From: Modicisalibacter radicis
GTDB taxonomy: Bacteria; Pseudomonadota; Gammaproteobacteria; Pseudomonadales; Halomonadaceae
Direction: 5' to 3'
Length of the DNA stretch: 64,000 bases
Assembly: GCF_900961225.1 (NCBI RefSeq)
Contig: NZ_CAAHFN010000109.1
Location: 124,001 to 188,000 of the forward strand
The notes beneath the pieces were generated by a model that saw only the letters and a program-made list of their open reading frames with translations, did not search any database and was not told where the DNA came from. Positions 17,039 to 26,446 of the stretch are shown one piece after another. Position numbers and translations under genes: made by a program. The stretch's first letter is position 1; every line of letters begins with the position of its first letter.

Positions 17039-18853
17039 TCAGCTTGCTTCCGGCTCGCTGCGGGCGGCGCCTGGCGCCTCGTCGCGCGGCGGCCGGCCGC
17101 TCAGCTCCTTCTGGAACAGCGAGCTCAGCTCCGCCATCGCCGCCCGCTCGTTGGCGACCAGCGACTCCTCGTCGTGGCGGATCTCGTAGGAGTCCTTGAG
17201 CAGCTTGATATCGAAATCGCGGAAGGTGCGCACCGCGTCCATGGCGTTGGAACTGGGATAGCCCACGCCCTTGAGCACTTCGAGGCTCATCTCCATGCTC
17301 GCCGCGAAGGTCTCGCGGACCACCGCCTCGACGCCGATTTCCATCAACTGCCAGGCATGATGGCGGTTGCGCGCCCGGGCGAAGATCTTGAGTTGCGGAA
17401 AATGGTGACGCGCCATACGGGCGATCCGCGTGGTGGTCTCGGCGTCGTCGACGGCGATCACCAGCACCCGGGCCTGCTCGGCGCCGGCGGCGCGCAACAG
17501 GTCCTGGCGCGAGGCATCGGCGTAATAGATCTGCGAGCCGAAGCGGCGAATGAATTCGACCTGGCGAATGTTCGGATCGAGCGCGGTGAAGCTGATGCCC
17601 TGGGTCTTGAGCACGCGGGCGACCATCTGGCCGAAACGCCCCAACCCGGCGATCAACACCGGCGGCGTGCGGTCGCCGAAATCGCCATCGAACGGACGAC
17701 TCTCCTTGAAGCGGTTGCCGAGGCGCTCGCCGGCCTGGTAGAGGAATGGCGTCAGCGCCATGGTCAGTGTCACCGCGGCGATGCACAGGCTGGCAATACG
17801 CGCCTCGAACACCCCGGCGCTGACCGCCGCCGTCAGCAGCACGAAATCGAACTCGCCGCCCTGGGCGATGACCGTCGCCAGACGCGGTATCTCGGGTTTG
17901 GGCAGTCGCGCCGCCAGCCCCACCAGCGCGATAACGACCAGCTTGGCGGCGAGCAGGCCCAGGGTGATGCCGAGTACCCATAACAGATTGTCGAAGACCA
18001 GCGCCAGATCCACCGACATGCCCACGGCGATGAAGAACAGCCCCAGCAGCAAGCCCTTGAACGGCTCGATGTTGGCTTCCAGCTCGTGACGGTAGACGGT
18101 ATCGGCCAGCAGCACGCCGCCCAGGAAGGCCCCCAGCGCCATCGACAGGCCGGCCCACTCCATGACCAGCGCCATACCCAGCACCATGAACAGTGCCGCG
18201 GCGGTGAACACCTCATGGACCTCGCTGCGGGCGACGAAGGCCAGCACCCGCGGGAACACCAGCCGACCGAAGCCGATCGCCGCCACCACCATGCCGACCC
18301 CACGCAGCACCTCGAACCAGGTATCGCCCGAAGCGGCACTGATCTCGTTGGCGAACAACGGCAACAGCGCCAGCAGCGGAATCACCGCCAGGTCCTGGAA
18401 CAGCAGAATGGCGAACGCCGCCTGGCCGTGCGGGCTGGCCAGCTGATGACGCTCGTTGAGCACCTGCAGGGCGAAGGCGGTCGACGACAGCGCCAGGATC
18501 AGGCCGAGCAGAATCGACACCTCGAGGGTCAGCCCCAGCACCAGCCCGAGCGGTGTCAGCAGCGCCGCGCAGCCTGCCAACTGCAGGCTGCCCAGTCCCA
18601 GCAGGCGCTTGCGCAGGGTCCACAGCCGCGCCGGCTCGAGTTCCAGGCCGATCACGAACAACAGCATCACCACCCCGAACTCGGCGAAGTGCAGCACCGT
18701 TTCCGGCTCGGCGATGAACCCGCTGACCGATGGGCCGAGCACCAGCCCGGCGGCCAGATAACCGAGAATCGAGCCCAGCCCCAGGCGCTGGAACAGCGGT
18801 ACCGCGATGATCGCCGCGCCCAGCAGCACGGCGGCTTCGAACAGAAAATCCAT
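17039..18853 (-). CDS. KefB/KefC-type potassium-efflux/proton antiporter with RCK (TrkA-N) domain
   Basis: The protein has 604 residues, as in KefB/C. About 12-13 membrane helices (CPA2 fold) include the regulatory acidic loop (HELEANIEPFKGLLLGLFFIAVGM). They are followed by a cytoplasmic RCK domain with a Rossmann dinucleotide site (LIAGLGRFGQ, then DPN and YADASR). Kef systems release K+ in exchange for H+ and are gated by glutathione adducts, acidifying the cell during electrophile stress. The ATG at 18853 (MDFLFEAA) is the family's usual start; nine more codons are open upstream. Pairing with a deglycation-type kinase hints at a carbonyl-stress theme, which is inference. Confidence 0.93.
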   Translation of the reverse strand: MDFLFEAAVLLGAAIIAVPLFQRLGLGSILGYLAAGLVLGPSVSGFIAEPETVLHFAEFGVVMLLFVIGLELEPARLWTLRKRLLGLGSLQLAGCAALLTPLGLVLGLTLEVSILLGLILALSSTAFALQVLNERHQLASPHGQAAFAILLFQDLAVIPLLALLPLFANEISAASGDTWFEVLRGVGMVVAAIGFGRLVFPRVLAFVARSEVHEVFTAAALFMVLGMALVMEWAGLSMALGAFLGGVLLADTVYRHELEANIEPFKGLLLGLFFIAVGMSVDLALVFDNLLWVLGITLGLLAAKLVVIALVGLAARLPKPEIPRLATVIAQGGEFDFVLLTAAVSAGVFEARIASLCIAAVTLTMALTPFLYQAGERLGNRFKESRPFDGDFGDRTPPVLIAGLGRFGQMVARVLKTQGISFTALDPNIRQVEFIRRFGSQIYYADASRQDLLRAAGAEQARVLVIAVDDAETTTRIARMARHHFPQLKIFARARNRHHAWQLMEIGVEAVVRETFAASMEMSLEVLKGVGYPSSNAMDAVRTFRDFDIKLLKDSYEIRHDEESLVANERAAMAELSSLFQKELSGRPPRDEAPGAARSEPEAS

Positions 18854-18931
18854 TGTGATCGTTCCTCGAGATCCTCGCATGCATGCTACAGCGAGCGGCT
18901 CCCCGTCAGCCAGGGCGTGGGTGCTGCGGAC

Positions 18932-20077
18932 TCAATCGCGGCGAAACGGCAGGCGGGCCTCGGCGTCGCGATGGTAGGCCGCGACATGCTCGCGCTCCTC
19001 GGCGCAGAAGCGGGCCACGGCATGGCGAAAGCCGGGATGGGCGATGTGGTGCAGCGAACGCAGCCGGCGCGGCGCGAACCCGCGACTGAGCTTGTGCTCG
19101 CCCTGGGTGCCGGGGTCGAAGCGCGTCAGGCCGTTGGCCAGACAGTGCTCGATGCCCTGGTAGTAGCAGGTTTCGAAATGCAGGCAGTCGGCCTCGACCT
19201 CGCTGCCCCAGTAGCGCCCGTAGAGAGTATCGCTGCCCTGCAGGCACAGCGCGGCGGCCAGCGGCCGTTCGCCGTGGCGCGCCTGCACCAGCACCAGTGC
19301 ATCGGCCATCGTCTCGCGCAGGCGGCGAAAGAAATCCAGCGTCAGGTAGGGCTGCTGGCCGCGCTCGAAATAGGTCATCTGATAACAGCGGTAGAAATGT
19401 TCCAGCGCGGCCGCATCGATTGCCGGGCCGGTCAGGCGTCGCAGGGTCAGGCCCTGTTCGGCGACCCGTCGGCGTTCGCGACGAACTTCCTTGCGGCGCT
19501 TGGCGTTCATCGCGGCGAGAAAGCCCTCGAAGTCGCCGAAACCGCGGTCCCGCCACTGGAACTGGACCGCCTGACGTTCGAGCAGCTCGGGTCTGATCGC
19601 CAGCCAGTCGTCGACCTCGTCGTCCTCGGCGAACAGCAGGTGCCAGCTGGACAAGGCGTCGTCGCAACACGCCCCGGCCAGGGCCGCGATCACCGTCCGT
19701 CGCTGCCGGCGCTCGACGATGTCCTGCGCCAGCAACAGTCGCGGGCCAGGCACCGGGGTGAAGGGGACCGCCGTCAGTCCCTTGGGGTAGTAATCGCCAC
19801 CGGCACGCTCCCAGGCGTTCGCCCAGGCCCAGTCGAAGACGTATTCGCCGAAGGAGTGGTCCTTGCGATAGCGCGGCAGTGCGGCGGCGAGTTCGCCCCC
19901 GACACGCACCAGCAGGTGCTGCGGCGTCCAGCCGCTCGCCGGGCACACCGCTCCGCTGGCCTCGAGGGCATGAAGGAACTCATGACGCAGGAAGGGCTGG
20001 TCGGCCGGCACCAGGGCGTTCCAGTCGGCGGCCGGCACCTGCTCCATGGCATCGATCGTCTCGATCTCGCAATGCAT
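18932..20077 (-). CDS. GNAT/FemAB-like acyltransferase (COG3146 family)
   Basis: This 381-residue protein of the family annotated as 'peptidoglycan biosynthesis/recognition' or DUF482 is built from a double GNAT-like fold. Conserved blocks are visible: PFLRHEFLHALE near the N-terminus, YVFDWAWANAWER and YYPKGLTAVPFTPVPGPR in the middle, and YWGSEVEADCLHFETCYYQG in the second half. The substrate is not established for the family. GGGAGGG lies before the ATG. It stands alone upstream of the antiporter gene on the same strand with a gap of 78 bp. Confidence 0.83.
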   Translation of the reverse strand: MHCEIETIDAMEQVPAADWNALVPADQPFLRHEFLHALEASGAVCPASGWTPQHLLVRVGGELAAALPRYRKDHSFGEYVFDWAWANAWERAGGDYYPKGLTAVPFTPVPGPRLLLAQDIVERRQRRTVIAALAGACCDDALSSWHLLFAEDDEVDDWLAIRPELLERQAVQFQWRDRGFGDFEGFLAAMNAKRRKEVRRERRRVAEQGLTLRRLTGPAIDAAALEHFYRCYQMTYFERGQQPYLTLDFFRRLRETMADALVLVQARHGERPLAAALCLQGSDTLYGRYWGSEVEADCLHFETCYYQGIEHCLANGLTRFDPGTQGEHKLSRGFAPRRLRSLHHIAHPGFRHAVARFCAEEREHVAAYHRDAEARLPFRRD

Positions 20078-20220
20078 CGTTCCCTCCCTGTGGTCGTCCT
20101 GCGCGGCTAACGCGTGCGCGTTGCATGCCCATCGTTCGCCCGGTAGTGATAGGGTATCGCCATCGACGATACGCGCGAAGTCACGACGCCGCGCGAGCGA
20201 AGCCTTGAGAGAACGAAGCC

Positions 20221-20517
20221 ATGGATCGACGCCCCACGACCACGCCCCCCGCCGTCACCGGCGGCACCAACCTGATGGCGCTTGCCGCCTTCGCCCTCAG
20301 CGTGGTGTCGCTATTCGTTGCTCCCGCGGCCGTCGCCGGGGTGGTTTGCGGCCACCTCGCCCGCCGCCAGATCCGCCGGAGCGCAGAACGCGGCGACAGC
20401 TGGGCGCTGGCCGCGCTGATCATCGGCTATGTGATGATCGTGCTGGCGCTGGGCGGCCTGCTGCTGTTCGGCGGCTTCATGCTGACCCTGTTCGGCATCA
20501 TGGCATTCACCGTCTAG
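20221..20517 (+). CDS. Small DUF4190-type membrane protein
   Basis: A 98-residue protein with a proline/threonine-rich N-terminus, then two membrane helices (LMALAAFALSVVSLFVAP and ALIIGYVMIVLALGGLLLFGG) separated by GHLARRQIRRS, which is the DUF4190 pattern. The function is unknown. It ends 12 bp before the aldehyde dehydrogenase start, so the two are probably co-transcribed. Confidence 0.8.
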   Translation: MDRRPTTTPPAVTGGTNLMALAAFALSVVSLFVAPAAVAGVVCGHLARRQIRRSAERGDSWALAALIIGYVMIVLALGGLLLFGGFMLTLFGIMAFTV

Positions 20518-20529
20518 CCGGGAGGCGCC

Positions 20530-21948
20530 ATGGACACACCACAGACCGCGCTGGAGGCCCTGCTCGAACGGCAGCGCAAGGCCTTTCATGGCGATCCCTG
20601 CCCCGACCTGGCGACACGCCGCGAGCGTCTTGCCCGGTTGGCCCGGCTGACACGCCGCCACGCCGACGAGATCGAGGCAGCGATCCGCCAGGATTTCGGC
20701 CATCGTTCGGACGTCGAGACGCGGCTGGCGGAGCTCGCCACGCTGCTGCAGGCGATCGGGCACGCCCGGCGCCGACTCAAGCGCTGGATGCGTCCGCAGC
20801 GCGCCGCCGTCGACTGGCGCTTCATGCCGGCCCGTGCCGAGATACGTCGCCAACCGCTCGGCGTGGTGGGCATCATCGCGCCGTGGAACTACCCCTGGAG
20901 CCTGGCCATGCTGCCGGCGCTCGACGCCCTGGCGGCGGGCAACCGGGTGATGATCAAGCCCAGCGAGCTGACACCGGCCACCGCGCAGCTGATGCAACGG
21001 CTGGTGGCGCGTTACTTCGCCGACGACGAGCTGTGCGTGGTCACCGGCGACGCAGCGGTCGCCCGCGCCTTCGCCGCACTGGCCTTCGACCACCTGCTGT
21101 TCACCGGTTCGACGGCAGTAGGACGAGAGGTCGCTCGCGCCGCGGCCCGCAACCTAACCCCGGTGACGCTGGAGCTGGGCGGCAAGTCGCCGGCGATCAT
21201 CGATGAAACGTACGATCTCGACGACGCCGCCCGGCGCATCGCCTTCGGCAAGTGGCTGAACGCCGGGCAGACATGCATCGCCCCGGATTACGTGCTGGTC
21301 CCGGAATCACGCCTCGGCGCCTTCTGCGAGGCCCTGGAACGGGCCGTCACCACGCTTTACCCCAGCCCGGCCGGCAACGGCGATTACACCGCCATCATCA
21401 GCCGGCGCCATCGGCAGCGGTTGATTGCGCTGCGCGACGAGGCGCACAACCATGGCTGCCGGGTGATCGAGATCGGCGCCAGCGCCGAACAGCTGGAAGC
21501 CAGCGGCAAGCTGCCGCCGACGCTGATCATCAACCCGCACGCCTCGCTCGGCGTCATGCGCGAGGAACTCTTCGGCCCGCTGCTGCCGGTCGTCGGCGTC
21601 ACGGACTTCGCGGCGGCGCTCGACTTCGTCAATCGTCGCAGCCACGACGCCCGGGCGCACCCGCTGGCGCTATACGCCTTCAGCCACGACACCGCCCACC
21701 AGGCACGGCTACTGACCGATACCCAGTCGGGCGGCGTGGTACTCAACGATACGTTGTGGCATATCGCCCAGACCTCGCTGCCCTTCGGTGGCGTGGGCGC
21801 CAGCGGTCATGGCGCCTATCACGGCGAGCACGGCTTCTTGACCTTCAGCCATCGGCGCAGCGTGTTCCGCCAGTCGCGCCGCAATGCCGCGCGGCTGGTT
21901 CATCCGCCCTACCGCCGCTGGCTGCTCAAGTTGCTGCGCTTGATCTGA
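20530..21948 (+). CDS. Coniferyl-aldehyde-dehydrogenase-like NAD(P)-dependent aldehyde dehydrogenase
   Basis: This 472-residue class-3-type aldehyde dehydrogenase has cofactor and active-site motifs APWNYPW, VMIKPSELTP, FTGSTAVGR, the base glutamate in ELGGKSP and the nucleophile in GQTCIAPDY (Cys249). The shape, including the C-terminal hydrophobic-basic tail (YRRWLLKLLRLI), is that of coniferyl and long-chain aldehyde dehydrogenases, and the tail may associate with the membrane. GGGAGGCGCC precedes the ATG. It probably oxidises aromatic or medium-chain aldehydes; no lignin-pathway neighbours are present to narrow the substrate. Confidence 0.87.
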   Translation: MDTPQTALEALLERQRKAFHGDPCPDLATRRERLARLARLTRRHADEIEAAIRQDFGHRSDVETRLAELATLLQAIGHARRRLKRWMRPQRAAVDWRFMPARAEIRRQPLGVVGIIAPWNYPWSLAMLPALDALAAGNRVMIKPSELTPATAQLMQRLVARYFADDELCVVTGDAAVARAFAALAFDHLLFTGSTAVGREVARAAARNLTPVTLELGGKSPAIIDETYDLDDAARRIAFGKWLNAGQTCIAPDYVLVPESRLGAFCEALERAVTTLYPSPAGNGDYTAIISRRHRQRLIALRDEAHNHGCRVIEIGASAEQLEASGKLPPTLIINPHASLGVMREELFGPLLPVVGVTDFAAALDFVNRRSHDARAHPLALYAFSHDTAHQARLLTDTQSGGVVLNDTLWHIAQTSLPFGGVGASGHGAYHGEHGFLTFSHRRSVFRQSRRNAARLVHPPYRRWLLKLLRLI

Positions 21949-21960
21949 AGGGCTTGCCCC

Positions 21961-22812
21961 TCAGCTCTGGTTGAGCGCCTTGTCCAGCGCCAGCAGCGCA
22001 GCCTGCCAGGAGGCGGCATCGGCCGCGGCGTCGTAGCCGAGCGGCAGGCCGTGCTCCTCGCCCACGGCGGTGGCATCGGGATTGGTGAAGCCATGCTTGG
22101 CGCGCGGATAGTTGACCACCTTGATAGCGGCGCCCTGCTCCTTGAGCTTGGCGGCCATGGCCTTCAGCGCGTCGCGCTTGACCAGCGGATCGTCGGCGCC
22201 GTTGTGCAACTGGACGATGCCATCGAAGGGCTGTGGCTGGTTGACCGCCTGAGTGGGGCTGCCGTGAAAGCTGATCGCCGCGTCGATGGGCATGCCGGCC
22301 AGCGCCATGTTCATCACCACGCCCCCTCCGAAGCAATAGCCGATCGCCGCGATATGCTCGCCATCGACCGCCGGGTTCTCGCGCAGCTTGGCCATCGCCG
22401 CCTCCAGACTCGCGCGCGCCGTCGGCCAGTCCTGCATCACCCGGCTGGAGAACTCGCCCGCTTCGTCGGGGTGACCGGCGGTCCGGCCGTTGCCGTACAT
22501 GTCGACCGCCAGGGCGACGAAGCCCAGCGCCGCCAGTTGATCGGCCCGCTGCTTGACATAATCGTTGAGCCCCCACCACTCATGGACGATCAACACCGCC
22601 GGGCGTGGCTCGGGGTCGGCGACGTTGCGTGCCAGGTAGCCCTGGTAGGTCTCGCCGCCGGTGGAGTACTCGAAGGGTTCGCCCTGGACCCTCGGCCCCT
22701 GGTCGATGGTCACCGTGGGCTCGGCCGTTTCGCTGGCCTCTTGTTGTGCCGTCGCCAGCGGGGCAACGGCCAGCGCGGGAATCAACCACATCAGCTTGAA
22801 CAGGGTGCGCAT
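21961..22812 (-). CDS. Exported dienelactone-hydrolase family protein
   Basis: The protein has 283 residues with a signal peptide (LFKLMWLIPALAVAPLATAQQ), so it is probably periplasmic. The mature part is a dienelactone-hydrolase-type alpha/beta fold with a cysteine nucleophile in GYCFGGG, an aspartate in NGADDPL and a histidine in KHGFTNP. The segment IVHEWWGLNDYVKQRAD is typical of the family. Exported members act on unknown esters. The gene follows the PAS-GGDEF gene by 11 bp on the same strand and is probably its operon partner. Confidence 0.87.
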   Translation of the reverse strand: MRTLFKLMWLIPALAVAPLATAQQEASETAEPTVTIDQGPRVQGEPFEYSTGGETYQGYLARNVADPEPRPAVLIVHEWWGLNDYVKQRADQLAALGFVALAVDMYGNGRTAGHPDEAGEFSSRVMQDWPTARASLEAAMAKLRENPAVDGEHIAAIGYCFGGGVVMNMALAGMPIDAAISFHGSPTQAVNQPQPFDGIVQLHNGADDPLVKRDALKAMAAKLKEQGAAIKVVNYPRAKHGFTNPDATAVGEEHGLPLGYDAAADAASWQAALLALDKALNQS

Positions 22813-22823
22813 AGGTTTCCTCG

Positions 22824-24539
22824 TTATTTAGGGTCTTTGCTTGACGGCATGGGCTCGGGCTCCGCACGCCGCTCGGTGAGTGCCTGCTGGACCCGGTTGC
22901 GGCCCTTGCGCTTGGCCTCGTACAAGCCCATGTCGGCACGGTGCATGAGTGCATCGGGCGGTTCGCCATCGCGGCGTTCGGCGACGCCGAAGCTGACGGT
23001 GAAATTGAGCCACTGCCCGTGAAACTCGACCCGCACGTTCTCGAACTTGCGTCGCAGCCGCTCGGCGAGCATGGCCGACTCGACCAGCGACTGACCGTCC
23101 AGCATCAGCGCGAACTCCTCACCGCCGATGCGGCCGAAGAGATCGTCGGCGCGCAGCGTGCTGCGGCAGATTTCCCCCAGGCTGGCCAGCACCAGGTCAC
23201 CCGCGGCGTGACCCCAAGTATCATTGATCGCCTTGAAATGGTCGATGTCGAAGTACACCAGCGATAACCGGGAGTCGCGGCTATCGACGCCTTCCAGTTC
23301 ACCGCGCAGGCAACCCAGAAAGGCGGCGCGATTGAGCGCACCGGTCAGGCTGTCGGTGGTCGACAGCTCGTGCAGCCTGACCTCACGCTGCTTGCGCTCG
23401 GTAATGTCGCGGGCGATGGCCAGCAGCCAGTCATGCCGACCGTTGAGCGAATTCACGTAGGAGGAACAGCCGACCTCCAGCCAGACATAATGCCCCTGGG
23501 CGTGGCGGACCCGCATCTCGAGCTGAGCGCCATTGTCGCTGGCCATGGCGTCGGCGATATGCCGCTGGACCCGGGGCGCATCATCGGGGGGCAACAGTTC
23601 GAGCAGCGCCCGCAACTGCAATGTATCCGGGGCGTAGCCGAGGATCCGTTCGACCGAGGGCGAGACGAAGCGGCACAGGCCGTCGGCATCGACCAGCAGG
23701 ATCAGGTCGCTGACGTTCTCGACGATGAAACGGTAGCGACGCTCGCTGTCGACCAGCGCCAGCTGAGCCTGCTTGCGCAGCGTTATGTCCTCGCAGAAGC
23801 CGTGCCACAGCACGCTGCCATCGGCCTGCCGTTCGGGCGTCGCGCGGCCCTGGACCCAGCGCGGGTGGCCATCGGGGTGGCGATAGCGAAACTCGTGCCG
23901 CCAGACGCTCAGCCGGCGTGCGCTGCGATGGATGCTGTGCCACAGGCCATCGAGGTCGTCAGGGTGTACCCGGCCGATGGCCGCCGAGGCGTCGCGCATG
24001 ATGACCTGCGCCGGCAGGCCGAAGAGACGCTGGACGCCAGCGCTGATGAAGGGAAAACCGAGTGCGCCGCTATCGTCCAGGCGGCACTGATAGAGCGCTC
24101 CCGGCAATTGATCGCCCAGCTTGGCGAAACGCTCGAGCAGCACCTGACGCTCGGTGACATCGACCAGCGACCCGACCAGCTCGATCACCTCGCCATCGTC
24201 GTCGCGATGCAGCACGATGTCGTCCTGCAGGTAGTGCACGCTGCCGTCGCTGTGGGCCAGCGAGTAATTCAGACTGAGGTGACGCTGGCCATTGCAGCGC
24301 GCTTCGTCGAGGCGTGCCAGCAGGGCATCCCGCGCCGCGCCGTCGAGCCGCTCGAGCCATAGCTGCGGCCGTTCGCGCAACGCCTGGCGTTCGAGGCCGC
24401 TCAGATCGGCGACATTGGCGCCCAGATAATGCAGCCGCCCCAGCCACCAGTCGCGATCGGTAGCGTAGACCACGGCGGACGATGCCCCCAATAGCGCGTC
24501 CATGAAGCGCGGCAATAACTGCAATGACGATGCCGGCAT
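22824..24539 (-). CDS. PAS-PAS-PAS-GGDEF diguanylate cyclase
   Basis: This 571-residue soluble protein has three PAS-type sensor modules (about residues 15-130, 140-260, 265-395), each followed by a DVTERQ/DITLRK/DITERK-like coiled link. A C-terminal GGDEF domain follows, with active-site GGEEF and an inhibitory RxxD site (RADD) five residues before it. It should make cyclic di-GMP in response to small-molecule or redox signals. The first ATG (24539) has AAGGA directly against it and the ATG at 24503 has no visible ribosome site, so the exact start is uncertain. Confidence 0.9.
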   Translation of the reverse strand: MPASSLQLLPRFMDALLGASSAVVYATDRDWWLGRLHYLGANVADLSGLERQALRERPQLWLERLDGAARDALLARLDEARCNGQRHLSLNYSLAHSDGSVHYLQDDIVLHRDDDGEVIELVGSLVDVTERQVLLERFAKLGDQLPGALYQCRLDDSGALGFPFISAGVQRLFGLPAQVIMRDASAAIGRVHPDDLDGLWHSIHRSARRLSVWRHEFRYRHPDGHPRWVQGRATPERQADGSVLWHGFCEDITLRKQAQLALVDSERRYRFIVENVSDLILLVDADGLCRFVSPSVERILGYAPDTLQLRALLELLPPDDAPRVQRHIADAMASDNGAQLEMRVRHAQGHYVWLEVGCSSYVNSLNGRHDWLLAIARDITERKQREVRLHELSTTDSLTGALNRAAFLGCLRGELEGVDSRDSRLSLVYFDIDHFKAINDTWGHAAGDLVLASLGEICRSTLRADDLFGRIGGEEFALMLDGQSLVESAMLAERLRRKFENVRVEFHGQWLNFTVSFGVAERRDGEPPDALMHRADMGLYEAKRKGRNRVQQALTERRAEPEPMPSSKDPK

Positions 24540-24655
24540 TCCTTACGGCCCCCACGTGAGTTCCCTGTACATCGCGTCGCTGCTTCAGGAGGAATGCAAT
24601 GAGCTTGACGCGAAAGTCGTGCTTCCCGTGACGATCGGTCAAGCCCGGCGGGTCC

Positions 24656-24970
24656 CTAGTCGCCCGCCGTGCGCCGCCATGTCATCGAGAGCGCCGACGC
24701 CCCGCCAGCGCTCCCTTCATCGCTATCTTCGTGTCTTCCTGCATCGGCATGCCTCGCCCCCTGCGGAGCGACACAGGCCTGCACCAACGCATGCAGCTCA
24801 TGCTGCGCCAGTTCGGCACGCTGTGCCTGTGGCTGGTCTTCCCAGACGACCCACAGGGCGGGGGCTTCACGGGTCTGATCGACGCCGACGATGCGCCCTT
24901 CGCAGCGCCGCTGCGGATCGCGCAGGCGGGCGCCGATCAATCGATGGGCCTGATCAACGCTCGCGTTCAT
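24656..24970 (-). CDS. Hypothetical small protein
   Basis: The gene codes for 104 residues and I do not recognise the family. The ATG has a good AGAGGA site five bases upstream. The first 65 residues look like a folded domain with a short beta-rich pattern (IGARLRDPQRRCEGRIVGVD, then APALWVVWEDQ). The C-terminus is rich in G, A, S and D and may be disordered. It stands alone between the PAS-GGDEF gene and gap. Confidence 0.6.
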   Translation of the reverse strand: MNASVDQAHRLIGARLRDPQRRCEGRIVGVDQTREAPALWVVWEDQPQAQRAELAQHELHALVQACVAPQGARHADAGRHEDSDEGSAGGASALSMTWRRTAGD

Positions 24971-25087
24971 GGTTCCTCTGCATGGATTGGCTGCTCCGTC
25001 GCGTAAACGCTAGCTTAGCAGGCAACCCGCGAGTCCTCGAACCGGACTTGCCCGCGAGCGAGGCGCCACCACCCCGACTCGAGACGC

Positions 25088-25111
25088 GAAGGGCGCCCTC
25101 GGGCGCCCTTC
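25088..25111. terminator. Strong hairpin downstream of gap
   Basis: GAAGGGCGCC and GGCGCCCTTC form a perfect 10-bp stem around CTCG. It lies about 135 bp past the gap stop on the minus strand. No U-run follows in either direction, so it may be a processed 3' end or a factor-assisted terminator. The remainder of 24971-25245 shows no gene. Confidence 0.5.
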
Positions 25112-25245
25112 GATCACTAACGGAGGATGACATTCTGTGAGATGAACTAAGGCGGCGGCATGCCGATGCGACATCCGTGCGGAGCCGTGAGAGCGCGAAG
25201 AGATCTCACCGGCACACCGCCACACCCGGAGGAATACCGAACCGA

Positions 25246-26250
25246 TCAGCGCGCGGCGGCCTGCATCGCCAGGGCGGTATCCAGCATGCGGTTGGAGAAG
25301 CCCCACTCGTTGTCGTACCAGGCCATGACCTTGACCAGCCGACCGTTGACGCGGGTATGGTTGGCATCGAAAGTGGACGAGTGAGCATCATGGTTGAAGT
25401 CGATCGACACCAGCGGCTGGGCGTTGACCGCCAGGATCGATGAGTCGGCCGCGGCCTTCTCGACGATGGCGTTGACCTCTTCCTTGCTGGTTTCGCGGCT
25501 CGCGGTGAAGGTCAGGTCGACCAGCGAGACGTTGATCACCGGGATGCGCACGGCCAGCCCGTCGAGCTTGCCATCGAGTTCCGGCAACACCAGGCCGACC
25601 GCGGCCGCGGCGCCGGTCTTGGTGGGAATCATCGACTGGGTCGCGCTGCGTGCCCGGTACGGGTCCTTGTGATAGACGTCCGACAGGTTCTGATCGTTGG
25701 TGTAGGCATGCACGGTGGTCATCAGCCCGTTCTCGATGCCCAGGGCGTCGTTGAGCGCCTTGGCCACCGGCGCCAGGCAGTTGGTGGTGCACGAGGCGTT
25801 GGAAACCACCCGGTGCTCGGCGGTCAGCACGTCGTCGTTGACGCCGTAGACCACCGTGGCGTCGACGTCGGTGCCGGGGGCCGAGATCAGCACCCGCCCG
25901 GCGCCGGCCTCGAGGTGCTTGGCGGCCGCCTCGCGCTTGGTGAACAGCCCGGTGCACTCCATCACCAGGTCGACCTCGAGATCGCGCCAGGGCAGCTGGG
26001 CAGGGTCGCGCTGGGCAAGCGTGCTGATCCGATCGCCGTCGACCAGCAGCGCCTCGTCGTCGTGATCGACATCGCGACCGAAATGACCGTGCACGCTGTC
26101 ATGCTTGAGCAGGTGCGCGTTGAGGGCCGGATCGCCCAGGTCGTTGATGGCGACCACCTGGATGCGGTCCCGATAGCCGTTCTCATATAACGCTCGCAGA
26201 ACGTTACGACCGATACGTCCGAACCCGTTGATGGCGACACGCAGTGTCAT
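25246..26250 (-). CDS. gap: Glyceraldehyde-3-phosphate dehydrogenase, type I
   Basis: The 334-residue enzyme has the full family features: Rossmann start [13 protein letters not shown], catalytic [12 protein letters not shown], phosphate-binding THDQS-like region (IHAYTNDQN form here), and C-terminal [14 protein letters not shown]. It oxidises glyceraldehyde 3-phosphate to 1,3-bisphosphoglycerate with NAD+. The ATG at 26250 has GGAGG six bases upstream; earlier in-frame codons lack a site. It is divergent from edd, which matches the gap-1/edd-glk arrangement of pseudomonads, where HexR controls both directions. Confidence 0.97.
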   Translation of the reverse strand: MTLRVAINGFGRIGRNVLRALYENGYRDRIQVVAINDLGDPALNAHLLKHDSVHGHFGRDVDHDDEALLVDGDRISTLAQRDPAQLPWRDLEVDLVMECTGLFTKREAAAKHLEAGAGRVLISAPGTDVDATVVYGVNDDVLTAEHRVVSNASCTTNCLAPVAKALNDALGIENGLMTTVHAYTNDQNLSDVYHKDPYRARSATQSMIPTKTGAAAAVGLVLPELDGKLDGLAVRIPVINVSLVDLTFTASRETSKEEVNAIVEKAAADSSILAVNAQPLVSIDFNHDAHSSTFDANHTRVNGRLVKVMAWYDNEWGFSNRMLDTALAMQAAAR

Positions 26251-26402
26251 GGTGGCCTCCTTCAAAGCAACGTGGTGGCGTGAACCTGCTACGCGACTGC
26301 GTCGCGCGCTCGGGATGGAGCGGGAGGCAGTCGCCATGAAATAATCCTACGCTTTATGCACAATCTGGCCCAAAGAATGGCGACGTTCAAGTAAATTTTT
26401 TG

Positions 26403-26412
26403 GTAAATTTAC
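26403..26412. promoter_or_regulatory. Palindrome GTAAATTTAC in the gap/edd divergent region (candidate operator)
   Basis: A perfect 10-bp AT-rich palindrome lies in an AT-rich patch 35 bp before the edd start, and a further half-like GTAAATTTTT begins at 26391. In pseudomonads and other gammaproteobacteria this intergenic region carries the HexR operator. The spacing here differs from the published GTAATTAAATTAC form, so the binding protein is not certain. Confidence 0.45.
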
Positions 26413-26446
26413 GTACTACTTACCTGACCGTGACTAGGGGATGTCC

